Assembly (NCBI GenBank): GCA_039096225.1
Contig: JBBPEB010000011.1
Coordinates: 310,001 to 374,000 of the forward strand
Direction of reading: 5' to 3'
DNA from: Blastocystis sp. Blastoise
Lineage: Eukaryota > Sar > Bigyra > Opalinata > Blastocystidae
DNA: 64,000 bases
Position numbers and translations under genes: made by a program. Under the pieces are notes generated by a model, which saw only the letters and a list, made by a program, of their open reading frames with translations, made no database searches and was not told the origin of the DNA. Positions 22,452 through 35,705 of this stretch are shown here, piece by piece (position 1 is the first letter of the stretch; each line of letters opens with the position of its first letter).

Positions 22452-22854
22452 CACTTTTAATTAATCATTTATTATTCTATATATATATAAATATATACCT
22501 TATTCTTCTGTATATTCTAGACGTTTATCGGATCATTTCATAGGTCGTTCTCATATGGGGTATCTAGCTATACGTAATAAATATTTAGAATTAGAGAAAG
22601 TTCTTAGTCATCAGACATCACGTGATGCTTCTCGAAGACGTAGTCGAACACGTAGTCGTAGTTCCACGCGTCATAGTCCAAGTGGTAGTCGACGTAATAG
22701 AAGTAGAAGTAGAAGTAGAAGTAGAAGTAATAGACGAGGTGATGAAAGAAGAGATAGAGAAAGAAGAGATAGAGATAGAGAAAGAAGAGATTATGAAAGA
22801 TCTAGAGATCATAGTAGCCGAATGGATGGACGAGAAAGAGAAAGAAGACGCTAA
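20911..22854 (+). CDS. LUC7-like U1 snRNP protein with RS tail
   Basis: LUC7 proteins join U1 snRNP and help select 5' splice sites. Six exons, 20911-21119, 21193-21289, 21385-21505, 21831-21957, 22339-22419 and 22521-22854, join in phase to 322 aa. The start MQAARDLLDRLMGPNRNG fits the family N-terminus. A C3H finger follows: VCKLFLLGYCPHDLF ... GPCPLIHDE. A coiled-coil middle leads to a second C2H2-type finger, RVCDICGATLSAFDSDKR then DHFIGRSHMGY. The C-terminus is an RS/RE/RD tail (SRSRSRSRSRSN then RRDRERRDRDRERR), as in metazoan LUC7L. An SR-binding karyopherin gene lies in the same window, but no operon-like link is implied. Confidence 0.94.
21640..21826. repeat. Tandem ~42-bp repeat in LUC7 intron 3
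   Basis: Four copies of TTTTTTATTTATGTATTTAT followed by a TTAATATTGTTTTTATATA-type segment, upstream of the acceptor at 21830. Confidence 0.85.
21993..22313. repeat. TTCTATTTA / TTCTATTA repeat array in LUC7 intron 4
   Basis: Over 300 bp of alternating TTCTATTTA and TTCTATTA units. It gives overlapping Tyr/Ser/Ile/Leu ORFs in several frames, none of them coding. Confidence 0.95.
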
Positions 22855-23200
22855 TTATATAAGTATTTATTATTATATTATCATACAGTCTTCATTTTAT
22901 TTATATATAATTTATAAATGTCTCTTTCTTTTTTTATATTTTTTTTATTTTGTTTATGTATATATTGATTTATGAACATATATTGATTTTTTCAAATAAT
23001 CTTTGTCACTGTTTGGTTTTCATTTGAAATAAAATAATATCGACTTGAATGTATTTTTGTTAAATAATGTTTAATTAGCAAAGCAATAATTTATATAAAA
23101 CAACACAATACAAAACTATTTACTATTTAATAATAATCAATACTTTTTTGATATTCAAATAAAAAAGAATTACTTAAAACTATCAACAAAAACAAAATAA
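22855..23200. other. Convergent intergenic, LUC7-like / FANCD2
   Basis: 346 bp of AT-rich 3' flanks. No gene seen. Confidence 0.6.
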
Positions 23201-26200
23201 TTATTCACTATTATTTTCTTTTTCATCATCTTCTTCTTCTTCTTCTGCTTCATCATCATCATTAGATGCTAATAAATCTTGAATATTAATTTCTTCTTCT
23301 TCTTCTTCTTCTTCTTCTGGTATACCAGCATTATTTGTAGACTTAGTACTACTTTGAACACTTTCTATTTCTTCTTCTTGTCTTTTTCTCTTCATATTAC
23401 GTTTTCGTTTTTGTATATATCCATTTTTCTCTTCTTTTGTATTCATACTCTTCGATCTCTTTATTGATTGACTATGTATACTTATTACTTTGTCTTCATC
23501 ATCATCATCTTCTTCTTCATTATTATTATTATTATTATCATTATTATTAGTAGTAGTAGTATCATCATTAATATCTTTATCTTCATCATCATCTTCTTCT
23601 AATTCTTCTTCCACTTGAACTTCACTTCCATCGATATGACGAGTCTTTAAATTACCCAACCAAAAGGCTTCAATACAACCGTTATCTCCTAATAACTTCT
23701 TTATCTCAAATAAATAACTCTCTAAATATTTCTTTAACTTTGGTATATATACAGACATAGATGTATCTTTCACTACCTATATATATATATATATATATAC
23801 ATATGTTTAATTGCAATTATTATAATAAAACATATTCTATATATACATAAAGATATATACATATATATACTTTAGAATGACTACATAATGCTTGTACTTG
23901 ACGTGTACTCTTCTGCATACTTCGAATAATAGAAATAACAGTCTTCTGGTCCCGCGGGAATAAGGAGGATAAGATAGGTAAAGAATGAGAGAGAAATAGA
24001 GAAATAAATTGAGTATAGTATCGCAAAGAAGAAGATATTATCTATATAGTATTATAAATACAAGTAGAATTATAATAATAAGAATAATATGTGTTATAAT
24101 ATATAATAATAATAATATATAATATTAATAATAGATATAATATTAATAATGATAATAATAAAAATATAAAATAAATATAATAATAATAATAATAAATATA
24201 ATAAAAATATAAAATAAATATAATAATAATAATAATAATAAAAATATAAAATACATATAATAATAATAATAATAATAAATATACCACTTTGTGGTCGAAC
24301 TTCTTTGTGAATGCAATGATTCCATCGATAGAAACACAGTATGTTTGAATGATCATAGCTTGTGTATATAGATCAGAACCAACAATATGCTTATGGAAAT
24401 ATGTATATTCTTGAGTTAATAGTTGAATAAGAATTGAATAATAAATATGGAGGGAAGAAGGGGTTAACGAGGGAAATGGAACCGTCTGCTGGTCTATCAT
24501 CGACTTGAACTATATATTTATAGAGATAGATATATATAGAAACATGGATAGATAGAATAGAAAAAATAAAAGAGATAAACAATATAATAATAAAAAAAGA
24601 GATAAAAAAATAATAATAATAATAAAACAAGAGATAAACAAATATAATTATCAAGGCTAAAAACAAAAAAAAAGAATTTATATTCAAAATATAATATACA
24701 AAATAAATAAAATTCTAAATGTTAATGAATTTAAATTAGTACAGAAATAAAAATAATATTGAGAACATAGATATATTATATATATATACATCTTGATAAA
24801 TCTCTTCAATTGTATGGAGAACGTCTTTACTATATAACACATATAATGTTAACAACTTCTTGAGGAACAACGCGTCAGATCCCCCAGCAGTACGGAGCGT
24901 CATCTTCTTTAGAACAGATAAACATAAATCGCTGAGTTCCGCGGTTATCGGACAGAATCCCTCATGGTCCTGTTGTATCTTTCTTAAGAGATTATACGTG
25001 CCTTCTTTATGTTTATATGCTAATAATACTTCTTTCTCTTCATTCTCTTTCTTATTTATATACATATCAACATATATCGAAACTAATGTATTCACCCAAT
25101 CTATAAGAACTATATTAATATCATTACTCGTAATAATATCTAACATATCACTGAAATATGTATAACAAGAATGAATGGATGATAATAATTGTGTTCCATT
25201 GTGATCTGAGGACTCGAGATCCGGTTGGCTTATCTTCTGTGACGCATCTGAATCATAAACACAAAAGATTTTGTAAATATAGGGTTCAATAGCATTATAA
25301 ACCGTGGGAATACTGAATGTATTTATATAAATAAGTAAAATAGAATGAATACAATCATATAATGCACTCTTTCCTGCTAAATCTACTTCATCAGCACTTT
25401 TCCCCGTGATTATACTCTATATATATATTGTGTTATATATATATATAGTATAGTTATGTAAATGCGAAGAAGAAGAAGATAAATACATAAATATATAGTT
25501 AAAGAGAATGAGTAGTATTAAATAGTTATATATATATACAATAATATAGTCCATGACATTTTTAAGAGATACATATATCTTATAATTACCCCATACCGTC
25601 AATAACTGATGAATATCTATCATTTCATCTTCCTATATATATAATATATTATAATATATTATAATATAATATAATATAATATAATATAATATAATATAAT
25701 ATAATATAATATAATATAATATAATATAATATAATATAATATAATATAATATAATATAATATAATATAATATAATATAATATAATATAATATAATATAAT
25801 ATAATATAATATAATATAATATAATATAATATAATATAATATAATATAATATAATATAATATAATATAATAATATATATATAATAATGAATATTTACATG
25901 ACTATAATTAATAGATAATCAAATGTCACAAAATATATATATATATATATATACATAAATAGACTTCTTTTTCTTGGCTTCATCTGTAAGTGTTATATAT
26001 ATATTCATATCTTTTAATATACGTGCCAGCGAATATATAGATAGCGAAGGAGACGAAGAAACCGCGGGACTCGCAGATAAATTAAACTGAATATCTCTCC
26101 ACCTATATATAAGATTATATATATATAAGATATTTTAATATATATATAAATAAGATATTTTATTACATGTATATATAAGATATATATATATATATATATA

Positions 26201-26321
26201 TGTATATACCATAATATTTTAATAAAGTCAGGAGATAAAAGTGGTATATATAATGAAGACTTCTATATATATATATATATATATATATATCTTATTCTAC
26301 TATTCTACAAGTAAATAAATA

Positions 26322-26366
<45 letters not shown>

Positions 26367-27345
26367 GGATTTGGTTTGAGTAGGTGTTGTAACGATAGCG
26401 CTGCCAGTATATATATAGAGAGAGGAGAAACACGTGGATAAAGAGGTGAACTCCCCTTCAAGCACGTGCAACAGATTTAAACGACTACAAACCTAAAGAA
26501 AATGTTAAGGAAATTATATATACAAATATATATATATATATATATATTTATATTTAAATGAAATAGAATCATATTCAAGTATACACAATAAATAACTATT
26601 CATTATATATATTATATTATATATATATATATACTTTAATTCGTATATCTGTATCTTTCTCGAGTATAAATACATTTAATAATTCAGTAATCCAGAGAAT
26701 TGTAGCATATTTACATATATATATACACTCTTTCTCTTCATTACCATATGTCTTGAAATTAGTAGATTCCCGTGGGGATAATATAGGACATCCTAATAAT
26801 CCATCAATTCCCGCGAGACCATCTTCTGGGTTATTCAGAACATCTGTAATGGCCAATAAACGCAAATTGGCGGGTAATAAATAGAGAGAAAGCCGCGTTT
26901 TTAAGGATGGAGAAATTGCGAGGGAAAATAAATTTAATGCTATAGTCGTGTTCTATATAGATAAATACAGGATAGAAGAAGATATATATATATTAACTGA
27001 ATATAATAATAGTAATAATATAAGTATAATAATAATGTATATATATATATATATACGTCTTGATCCAAATTATATTGATAATCAATAGGTATTTGATCTG
27101 CATGTATATACATAGAAGTATAAGAAGGAACTGTAACCTGAATATCCTGTATATATAAAGACTCAAATTCAGATCGAATACGGCTATTCAATTCCTATAT
27201 ATATAATAAGGATAATAGTAATATAGAATAGTAATCAATGTCTATAGGTTAATAATAGCATATAGTATACAACTATATGAATATAGTATTAATAAAAATA
27301 TATTCTATCGTATATATATACATATAAAATAAATAAAATAATAAA

Positions 27346-27376
<31 letters not shown>

Positions 27377-27899
27377 CAAATAGGAATAGAGGAGGAATAA
27401 ACGCATGCTTCACCCAAAGAGAAAGTTGTGTATACAGATATATTTTCAAATCAACTTCTTGTGAACATGAAGAAGAAAGCAGTTTATAAAAACGAATACA
27501 ATCTGATGTCTATATATATAAATAATAATAATAATATAAATAATATAAATAATATAATCAAGAAAATAAAATAATTATAATCAATAATAATTCTATATAT
27601 ATATATATACAACATTCATTATTTCTTGTTCATATAAATCAGGATGTTTATAATATTCTGGTACTTCATATTTCTTATAAGTAAACTCCTTCATAGAAAT
27701 AACTCCACCAATAACTCCTACACGTTTCTGACGCAACATGGGTCGATGAAGATACTTTCGTGTTAAAATGGTTAATTCATCCAAGCCACCTCCCCCGCGG
27801 GAATCATCAATTAATGATAAACGAACTAAGACTTCAAATAATACTTGTATCTATATATATATATATAGTATTATCATAGAATGTAGAGTAAGTCAACGA

Positions 27900-27994
<95 letters not shown>

Positions 27995-28610
27995 TATACT
28001 TGTTTTTCTGTCATCATATCAGTATAATCCAAAAGACCGCGAATAAATGGACGAAACACATTTAATTGTGTGTCAGTTGGGGAAACAGTGAGGTCCTTCA
28101 GCACGTGTAATGAGAGAATAGGGAGATAATTATTCGTTGGAGTAGAAGCACCTGTAGTAATATTACATACCAAAGTAGATATTAACTAGTATATATGAAT
28201 AAGGTAGATTTATATATATAAAGAATATATATCATATAAAATGAAAGAATAAATTCAATATATATATAACGAATATATATCATATAAAATGAAAGAATAA
28301 CCTCAATATATATATATAAGAAATATACAACATATAAAGTGATAAATTCAATATATATATATACTTCTTGTTGATGCACTAGATCAGAGAATTCAGTAAA
28401 TAAACAAACGTACATTTCGCGGGCAATTTCCCGGCAACGAATTGAAGATGTGTTTCCGAGTTCTCCAATCAGAGCAAGAATAGAGGAATAGTATTTATTT
28501 AATGATAGACTATGTCCTTTTAATGTATCTAAATGAAGTGTAGAATTGGCGGGATAACGAGTAAATTTACGCGGGAAAACAAAACGTACCTAATAATAAA
28601 TTAAAGAATA

Positions 28611-28653
<43 letters not shown>

Positions 28654-29573
28654 TAATTTTAGCATAAAGATATTATAATGCTATATATATATGTATGTAT
28701 ATACATAGTTTGTGTATTGTGGATTAGCATAAAGAATATAATACATCCAATAATCTAAGAATAAATAATTACTACTATCTGTATTATGAAGAATCTATAT
28801 ATAAGTATAATAATAAAATAATATTCATAATTATTATTATTACACATAAGATAAACATATATATATATACCCTCATATATTGTTTACATAGGTTTGTGTG
28901 TGTATTTGTGGCTATACTTATATATTCTACCATCATGAGCTCATAATCGCGGGGATTCACATCATCAGATTCTATATATATATACATAAAATAATATGAA
29001 TAGAATCATATATATATGACTAGATATTCATATATATATACTCCATGTATTCGGTTTAATATTATTTCGAAGAATCGAAATAATATCCGTACAAATATCG
29101 TGATCCGTACAACTCAGTAAGAAGTTTACCTATAATAGAATAATGACTATTATAGTATTAATATTGCTCATAAAGTATATCTTAGATGTATAACCTATAT
29201 ATAATTATTAATAGATATATACATACAATAGAGGGAATATCTTGGATGTTACAAGTCGTTAGGTTATTGACATATGTGTCTCGATATCGTTGAATCTGAT
29301 TGGATGTCAAAGAGATATTCTGTAAGCACGTGTATATCGTAGAAATGAGTGGTTTTTCAGAAATTAGTAACGAACATAATTGTGAAAAAACAGTCTATAT
29401 AAATTGATATTTATATATAAATAAATATATATATATGTAGATATACATCAATTTGGTCTTCATTAATTAATTCTGGTAATATATAAATAAGTTCTTTTTG
29501 TACAGAAACACTACATGTCTATATATAAAAATATGTATAATATATACATATATATTGTTTTAATAATATTGAA

Positions 29574-29616
<43 letters not shown>

Positions 29617-30392
29617 TTGTAACGCTTGGAGTAATGAATCACAAATAGAATTGTGTTCCAAACGAATGAAACTCAGCCAACGAAATTGCATTAATATTAA
29701 CTGAATTAAACTGCCATCTTCATATTCATCACTTCCATTTTCTATTACCTTTATATATATATAATAAGAATACATAACATATATAATGAAACAATAAATT
29801 CAATAAATATATAATAAGAATTTTAATAATAAAAAGAATAGTTCGTTACCTTATCTAAAAGAATATCTAGAATATTCTTTTGTAAAGTATCTAATCGCAT
29901 AAGAAGTCGACAAACAGAATCTTGTGACACACCATAATGAGAAACTAAATAAGAATTTTCATATTCTATAGAATAAAAAATATATATTATACTTTGTAAG
30001 TCGTCATTTTCTGAAGTACGTAAAAAAATAGGATGAAGGACCGTTTTAAAATTAGCAGTATCAGCGATATAATTCTCGAAACCTGATCAATTATAATATT
30101 CTACATACAATAATATACTTGAATAAAATCCATTCACTGTTTCATCTGTTTTCAACGTTTCTTTCAAAGAACTAAGGGACTTTATTGGATCATGAGAAAT
30201 AAATTTTTCTATTTATATAATTAATACATTCTGGTATATTCATACTGTATTTTTCAGATAAAATAATATCACAATTCTTCAAAGTAGTTAAGAAAGGAAA
30301 CTCTGTTACTAATTCCTCGTTAATTACTTGAGAACTCACTATTCATTTTAGTAAATAGATAACGTTGATGCAAAATATATACATGATTCCAT
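23201..30392 (-). CDS. FANCD2: Fanconi anaemia group D2 protein, about 30 exons
   Basis: FANCD2 with FANCI clamps DNA at interstrand crosslinks after monoubiquitination. The first exon is only 10 nt (30383-30392), and its join gives MESLSSQVINEELVTEFPFL. Matches along the family in order: FENYIADTANFKTVLHPIF; SVSVQKELIYILPELINED (about 29.5 kb); NIQDIPSIVNFLLSCTDHD; FRPFIRGLLDYTDMMTEKQ (about 28.0 kb); HRPMLRQKRVGVIGGVIS; IDGLLGCPIL (about 26.8 kb); MQKSTRQVQALCSHSK (about 23.9 kb); and the diagnostic EAFWLGNLKTRHIDGSEVQ in the last exon (23201-23779). After that comes a long acidic, Asn-rich tail ending ENNSE; acidic C-termini are usual for FANCD2. A Lys at 26899-26901 lies where the regulated Lys of animal FANCD2 is expected. 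Introns checked are all GT-AG. Confidence 0.95.
25637..25870. repeat. (ATAAT)n pentanucleotide microsatellite in a FANCD2 intron
   Basis: About 46 nearly perfect copies of ATAAT across 230 bp, between the exon ending at about 25633 and the donor near 25960. Confidence 0.96.
27897..27993. repeat. (AAT)n microsatellite in a FANCD2 intron
   Basis: About 31 uninterrupted AAT units. The poly-Ile translation on the minus strand is an artefact. Confidence 0.96.
28200..28360. repeat. Tandem ~60-bp repeat in a FANCD2 intron
   Basis: Three imperfect copies of GAATATATATCATATAAAAT followed by GAAAGAATAAATTCAATATA. A related copy occurs in another intron of the same gene near 29760-29815. Confidence 0.75.
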
Positions 30393-31016
30393 CTATATTT
30401 AATGAACTGTATGTAGAAAATGATATTTGTTATACGGAAACCGCGCTTTTTTATTTTCATTTTCGTATTTTATTATCATTCTTTCGTATTCTTATGTATG
30501 TATTTTCACTATCTAGATGTTTATAACAAGGAATGCAGCAATATAAATTATTTAATATATTTAGATTATCACATATAAAAGAAATGATTCTTTTTATATG
30601 ATTTATAATTCCTCTCTCCTACAAACTATTCTGAACCTATTTAAATGTTTCATATATAAATGAACATAATCTACAACTATGATCAATCTCATTTAAAAAT
30701 AACTCTGTCATAATGCCTCGATATTCATATTTTTCACAATACTGTAAGCTCATGAATATAATCATGTAGTTAATATTCTAAAAAGGAAAATAAATAATTA
30801 AAAAAACTCATAAAAATGAAAAGTTGGATAATTGCGGGGATTTGTAAAGAGTTGAGTCGTTTTTTATACTTACAAGACATGAGCTTTCAAAGAAAAATAA
30901 ATTGTTCTTATTTGTATAGATCTTATACTAGTAGTTTGTTTAAAATTTAGATAGATTTATCTGATTCTATTCTCTTCGTAAGAACTATTTAATAAAAGTC
31001 GCTAGAATTATAAACA
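30393..31016. promoter_or_regulatory. Divergent promoter region, FANCD2 / TOG-CAP-Gly gene
   Basis: 624 bp between divergent ATGs. ACCGCGCTTT at 30440-30449, about 50 bp upstream of the FANCD2 start, is shared with the promoter at 4736-4745. A second GC-bearing patch, AATTGCGGGGATTTG, lies at about 30830. Confidence 0.5.
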
Positions 31017-32005
31017 ATGTCTTATAAAGATCTTGAAGCAAAAGTATCAAAGATTTTCAGTGATCTTAACTCATTGAAAACGGATTGGGAAATCCGAAGA
31101 CAAGCATTAATTGACTTGAAAGAACTTATATATTCTCCTCAGTATGCTAATGTAGATTGGTCGAGCTTAATTTCCCATGGTAATGGTTTTCAATTAACTA
31201 GTCAAGTATTTTAGATTATAGATTTACTCTTCATTATTAGTACTATCCTGTTTCTTATATATTATTTAAATATTATTGTTTTTTAGATGACAGATAATCG
31301 TAGTTCTATTGTAAGTGCAGCATGTGAAGCTGTTGAAGCTTTATCTAAAACAGGTCCCTCTATAGCAGAACGAATGTCATACATCTATGCTGGTGTTCTT
31401 GAAAAAGTCGGATCTGGAAACACTGTATTTATTATTATAGATGTTTTATTTATATATATAGTATAATAAAATAATTTCTTTATTATTATTATTATTATAT
31501 AGGTAATCAGTTCTTATTGTCAAAAATGTTGCATTAATATTGTCTCAAATAGACCTTTTCGTAAACTATTTTCTTATTTAGCTAAAAATATTAATAGTCC
31601 CAAGTATATATATATATATTTATAGCTGCTTTTTTTATTATTCTTTTAAAACTTAAGATATTATTATTATCAATGATATATATAGTGATAATATGAAAAC
31701 ATGTATAATAGAGTCCACGTGCATAGCATGTGAGTCATGGCCAATAGAATACATTTCTGGTAATCAAGAACTTATTCAAATCATTTCTGTAAGTTATTTA
31801 TGTTTAAATATTTTATATATTTTTTTATTCTGTTTTTTTATTTTTATTTTATTTTATTTATTATTTTTATTATTATATTTTTATTTATTAATTTTATTAA
31901 ATTATATTTATACTTATTATTTTTATTATTAAATTTTTATTTATTAATTTTATTATATTATATTTATATTTATTATATTAATTCAATGCTATACAATGTA
32001 TATAT

Positions 32006-32036
<31 letters not shown>

Positions 32037-33721
32037 ATAGTCAACCATTGGTGGTGCGTCTCAAATCGTACGTGATAAGGCACGTGACGCTTATATAGCA
32101 GTTCAACGTCGAGATCCTACAACTGCATCTTCTATATATGCTAAACTTGATTCAAGTACTCAATTTAAATTGGATTCTGCTGTTCAAAGTAGAAAATCAA
32201 CACCTGTATATATATATTAAGTCCTCTATTTATTTTATTTATTTAATTATTTACTATATTATTTATTTATTTATTAATTAAAATACTTATTAATTAATTA
32301 AAGCATTAATTTACTAATGTATTTATCTATTAATTATTCAATTCAATAATGAATACATTTCTCTATATATTTCTCTATAAAGGATTCTACTCCTCGTCGT
32401 CCTATTCCTAAAGCATCTCCTTCTCCTTCTCCATTTACTAATAATACCGATTCTATGAGTAAAACAATGCCTTATAACTCTCGTCGTGGTGTTCCTAAAC
32501 CTAATTATATCAGTAAAACTACTTCGACTACTCTTTCAGATCGTCCTATAACTAGTCCTATAAATATAACTAATATAAATATAAATGCTACTTCACCAAA
32601 TATAGGAAATACAATAACTAATAAGCAATTTATAGCTTCTTCTGGTAGTGGAATGACATCTCCTACTATTAATTCACCTGCCTCTCTTCCTGTACCATCT
32701 CTTGTTTATCCTTATTCAAGAACTGGAGCTTCAAGAACTACAAAACCAATTAGTAATCTTCCTATACGTCCTGTTGTGAATACAGATATATATAAAACAA
32801 TGACTGAATTTGAAGGAATACGCTTAAATGCTCATGTTATATTTAATATACCGAATGAAGAACAACGAATGGAAGGAGAAGTCAAATATATTGGTATATA
32901 TAATGCTTATTATTTTGTATATTATTTTGTATATTATTATTATTATTATTATTATTGTTATATATTGGTTATATTCCTGGTTATAAGCATGTCTACGTAG
33001 GTATTGAAGCGGATAGGGTCTTTAACAAGGGAGGTACCAGCGTTATTGGAGGTATTACATTCTTTTCATGTCAACCAGGTAAAGCAATCTTCCTTAAGCC
33101 ATCTTCTGTTATACCTATAGACTCTCGTATATATATATATACATTATTATTATTATTATATACTATACTATATATATGATTATATAATTTAAATATATAT
33201 TATGATTATATATACTTTTCCCTAGCTTCAGCGGCTATAGGTCTCTCTGTTCCCCTATCTGTAAGGTCTGCTGTCCCTATCGTCCCTACTGTTCCTATTA
33301 TGCCACAAATTACGCCTTCTCCTGCCCTCAATTCGGATATGGAAGAATTATATAAAATACTAGGTGCTCATCGATTGTTTATTAATGATTCACTTGATCA
33401 ATTTGTAGACCAAGTATATATATATATATATAGAAATATAGAATTATATAGAAATATAATTTTTAACTATTTTCATACATTGATATATCATATATATATA
33501 GAATTATATATATATAATTTTCTACCTTATTATATTTCTATTAATTCTTATTCCCTCTCATTCTTTATTAGTTAAACATGTTGTCGGGATTTGAATCAGA
33601 TACATGTACACAACAACAAAAACGTACTTATTATGACACCACAATTCCCGCGATTAAAAAGATCTGTGATGATGCTCAAGAATTATTGAAAATGTTAGAA
33701 GCTAATAAACCAAGAGATTAA
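31017..33721 (+). CDS. CLASP-type TOG domain plus CAP-Gly fusion protein
   Basis: Two microtubule-binding domains in one protein. Exons starting 31017-31205 (63 aa) give a CLASP-like TOG domain: KIFSDLNSLKTDWEIRRQAL, LTSQMTDNRSSIVSAACEAV, SYCQKCCINIVSNRPFRKLF, and GGASQIVRDKARDAYIAVQR ending before LDSSTQFKLDS. A Ser/Pro/Thr-rich linker follows (32393-32800). A CAP-Gly domain comes next (about 32820-33130): VIFNIPNEEQRMEGEVKYIG, VYVGIEADRVF, GGITFFSCQPGKAIFLKP. The GKNDG groove motif of canonical CAP-Gly domains is replaced by NKGGTSVIGG. The C-terminus, after a hydrophobic Pro-rich stretch, is probably helical (MEELYKILGAHRLF, KKICDDAQELLKMLEA). Introns joining the two halves keep phase. I know of no standard family with this arrangement. 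Domain calls are confident; the fusion depends on splicing predicted by eye. Confidence 0.83.
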
Positions 33722-34494
33722 TATATATATATATATATATATATAGAATAACTATAATTTTTATATTATATTTATATTTAATTTATATTCATTATTACAT
33801 TTTTTTTACATATAAATAACTCTTATTTTTGTGATTGCTATCCATTTCTATTTCATTTATTAAATCTTTTTATTTATATACATAATCTACGTATGTCTTT
33901 CATTTTTATATTTATTTATCTTTTTGGCTTTTTATTATGATCTAATATCTTTTTCTTCTTTTTTTCATTATTTCCTTTCATATATGCATAATATTTCATA
34001 ATTTATACACTAACACTTTCAATTGTCTTTGTAATTTAAAATAAAACGTTTTGTTTCGTTTATTATATATTCATAAAATATATATTTATAGTATAATAAT
34101 AGAATTCCTTTTCATTATATATAATAATTATTATCATATTAAATTATTATGATATACTGAAAAAGATATTTTAATTCTTGTTGTTATTAGTGTTTTTCTA
34201 TTGAAATATTGCTAATAGCATAGGAGACAACTAACACTATAATTTTACTCATTAATATATAACTATTTATGATTCTATTCTTTCTCTATGTTATTAATAA
34301 GAAAGATACTGTTTCTGATAGATATGTTTATAAATCATAAAGATACTATTAAATATTTATTCATTAGTTGAGTTTCAATAAACAAACTAAAATTATAACG
34401 ATTAATAAATTATGAATCAAACATAATAAAAATGAAAAAGTAGAAAAATTATGTTCTTCAATTTATATATTATTATTAAATATATAATAAATAA
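33722..34494. other. Convergent intergenic, T-rich to A-rich
   Basis: 773 bp of facing 3' flanks. No ORF, RNA gene or repeat longer than a TA tract recognised. Confidence 0.6.
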
Positions 34495-35638
34495 TTATAT
34501 ATTATTTTTATTATTCGTATTTGTGTTTATAGCTTGCGTTAATGATGTTAACTCTGGATCTTTTTCTATTTGTATACAAATATGACTAAATACAGACTCC
34601 AAAATAGTATGAACATTCAATAATATATTCTATAGAGATAAGAAATAGAAGATATAATTATATATATATAAGGAATAGAAGATATAATTATGTATATAAG
34701 GAATAATATATATATAATTATAGATATATAAGAAATAATATATATATAATTATAGATATATATACTTGTTCATCAACAGAGCGATGTACTCTTAAAATAA
34801 TAGTACAACAATAATCATCTATATATATATATTATAAAAGGAATAGAAGGTATAATAATAATAATTATTATTATTATTATATATATATATACTTGGAGCT
34901 ACAGTCCATATATGAAATGTTTTTATTTGTAGAATGCCTTCAATAATAGATATCTTATTTAAATAGGATTCTACAGCAGTATATATATGTTGAGGTACTG
35001 TTTGAAGCAAAATAAGACAAGAATACTATTATAGTATATATTATTATAGTATATAGTATTACATAGAAAAAAAAAAGAAATGATTAAAAATAAATATATA
35101 TATATATATAATACTAATATTAATATACTTTAGCTCGCTTAAATGTGCAATATATAATATAAAATAATGTAATTGTACCAGAACAAAGATCAATTAAACC
35201 ATCAGGCTATATATATATATATATATAATTGTTTGAAAAATAGGACAATTAAATAAAGATAATAATATAAAATATAAAAGACTACTAAATATTTATATAC
35301 AGAATGTGTGAATTTTTGAATTGCCATGAATATAATATCAATAAAGAAATGAATGGTATCTTCATCATTATAAAAATGACTATTATTATAATTATAATTA
35401 GGAATATATTTCCCCATAAAACGATCTCGTATAGGTCCGAATAAATTTAAATTAATCACTAAAACAACAAATGAAATAACCATGGTAAAACGAGGTAAAT
35501 GAATAATGGCATTTAAATCATCTAATCGATGCTGAGATTCCATAAATAAAAATAAACATAACTATATATATATAAATAATATTAAATAATTTTGAATATT
35601 AAATAATTATTAAAATATATACAAACGGTATGATAATG

Positions 35639-35705
<67 letters not shown>

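Noticed and set aside
21967-22543. Long Tyr/Ser/Ile/Leu reading frames
   Set aside because: These are translations of the TTCTATTTA repeat in LUC7 intron 4, open in several frames because the repeat lacks stops.
22618-22812. Antisense Ser/Thr-rich frame
   Set aside because: Shadow of the LUC7 RS tail on the opposite strand.
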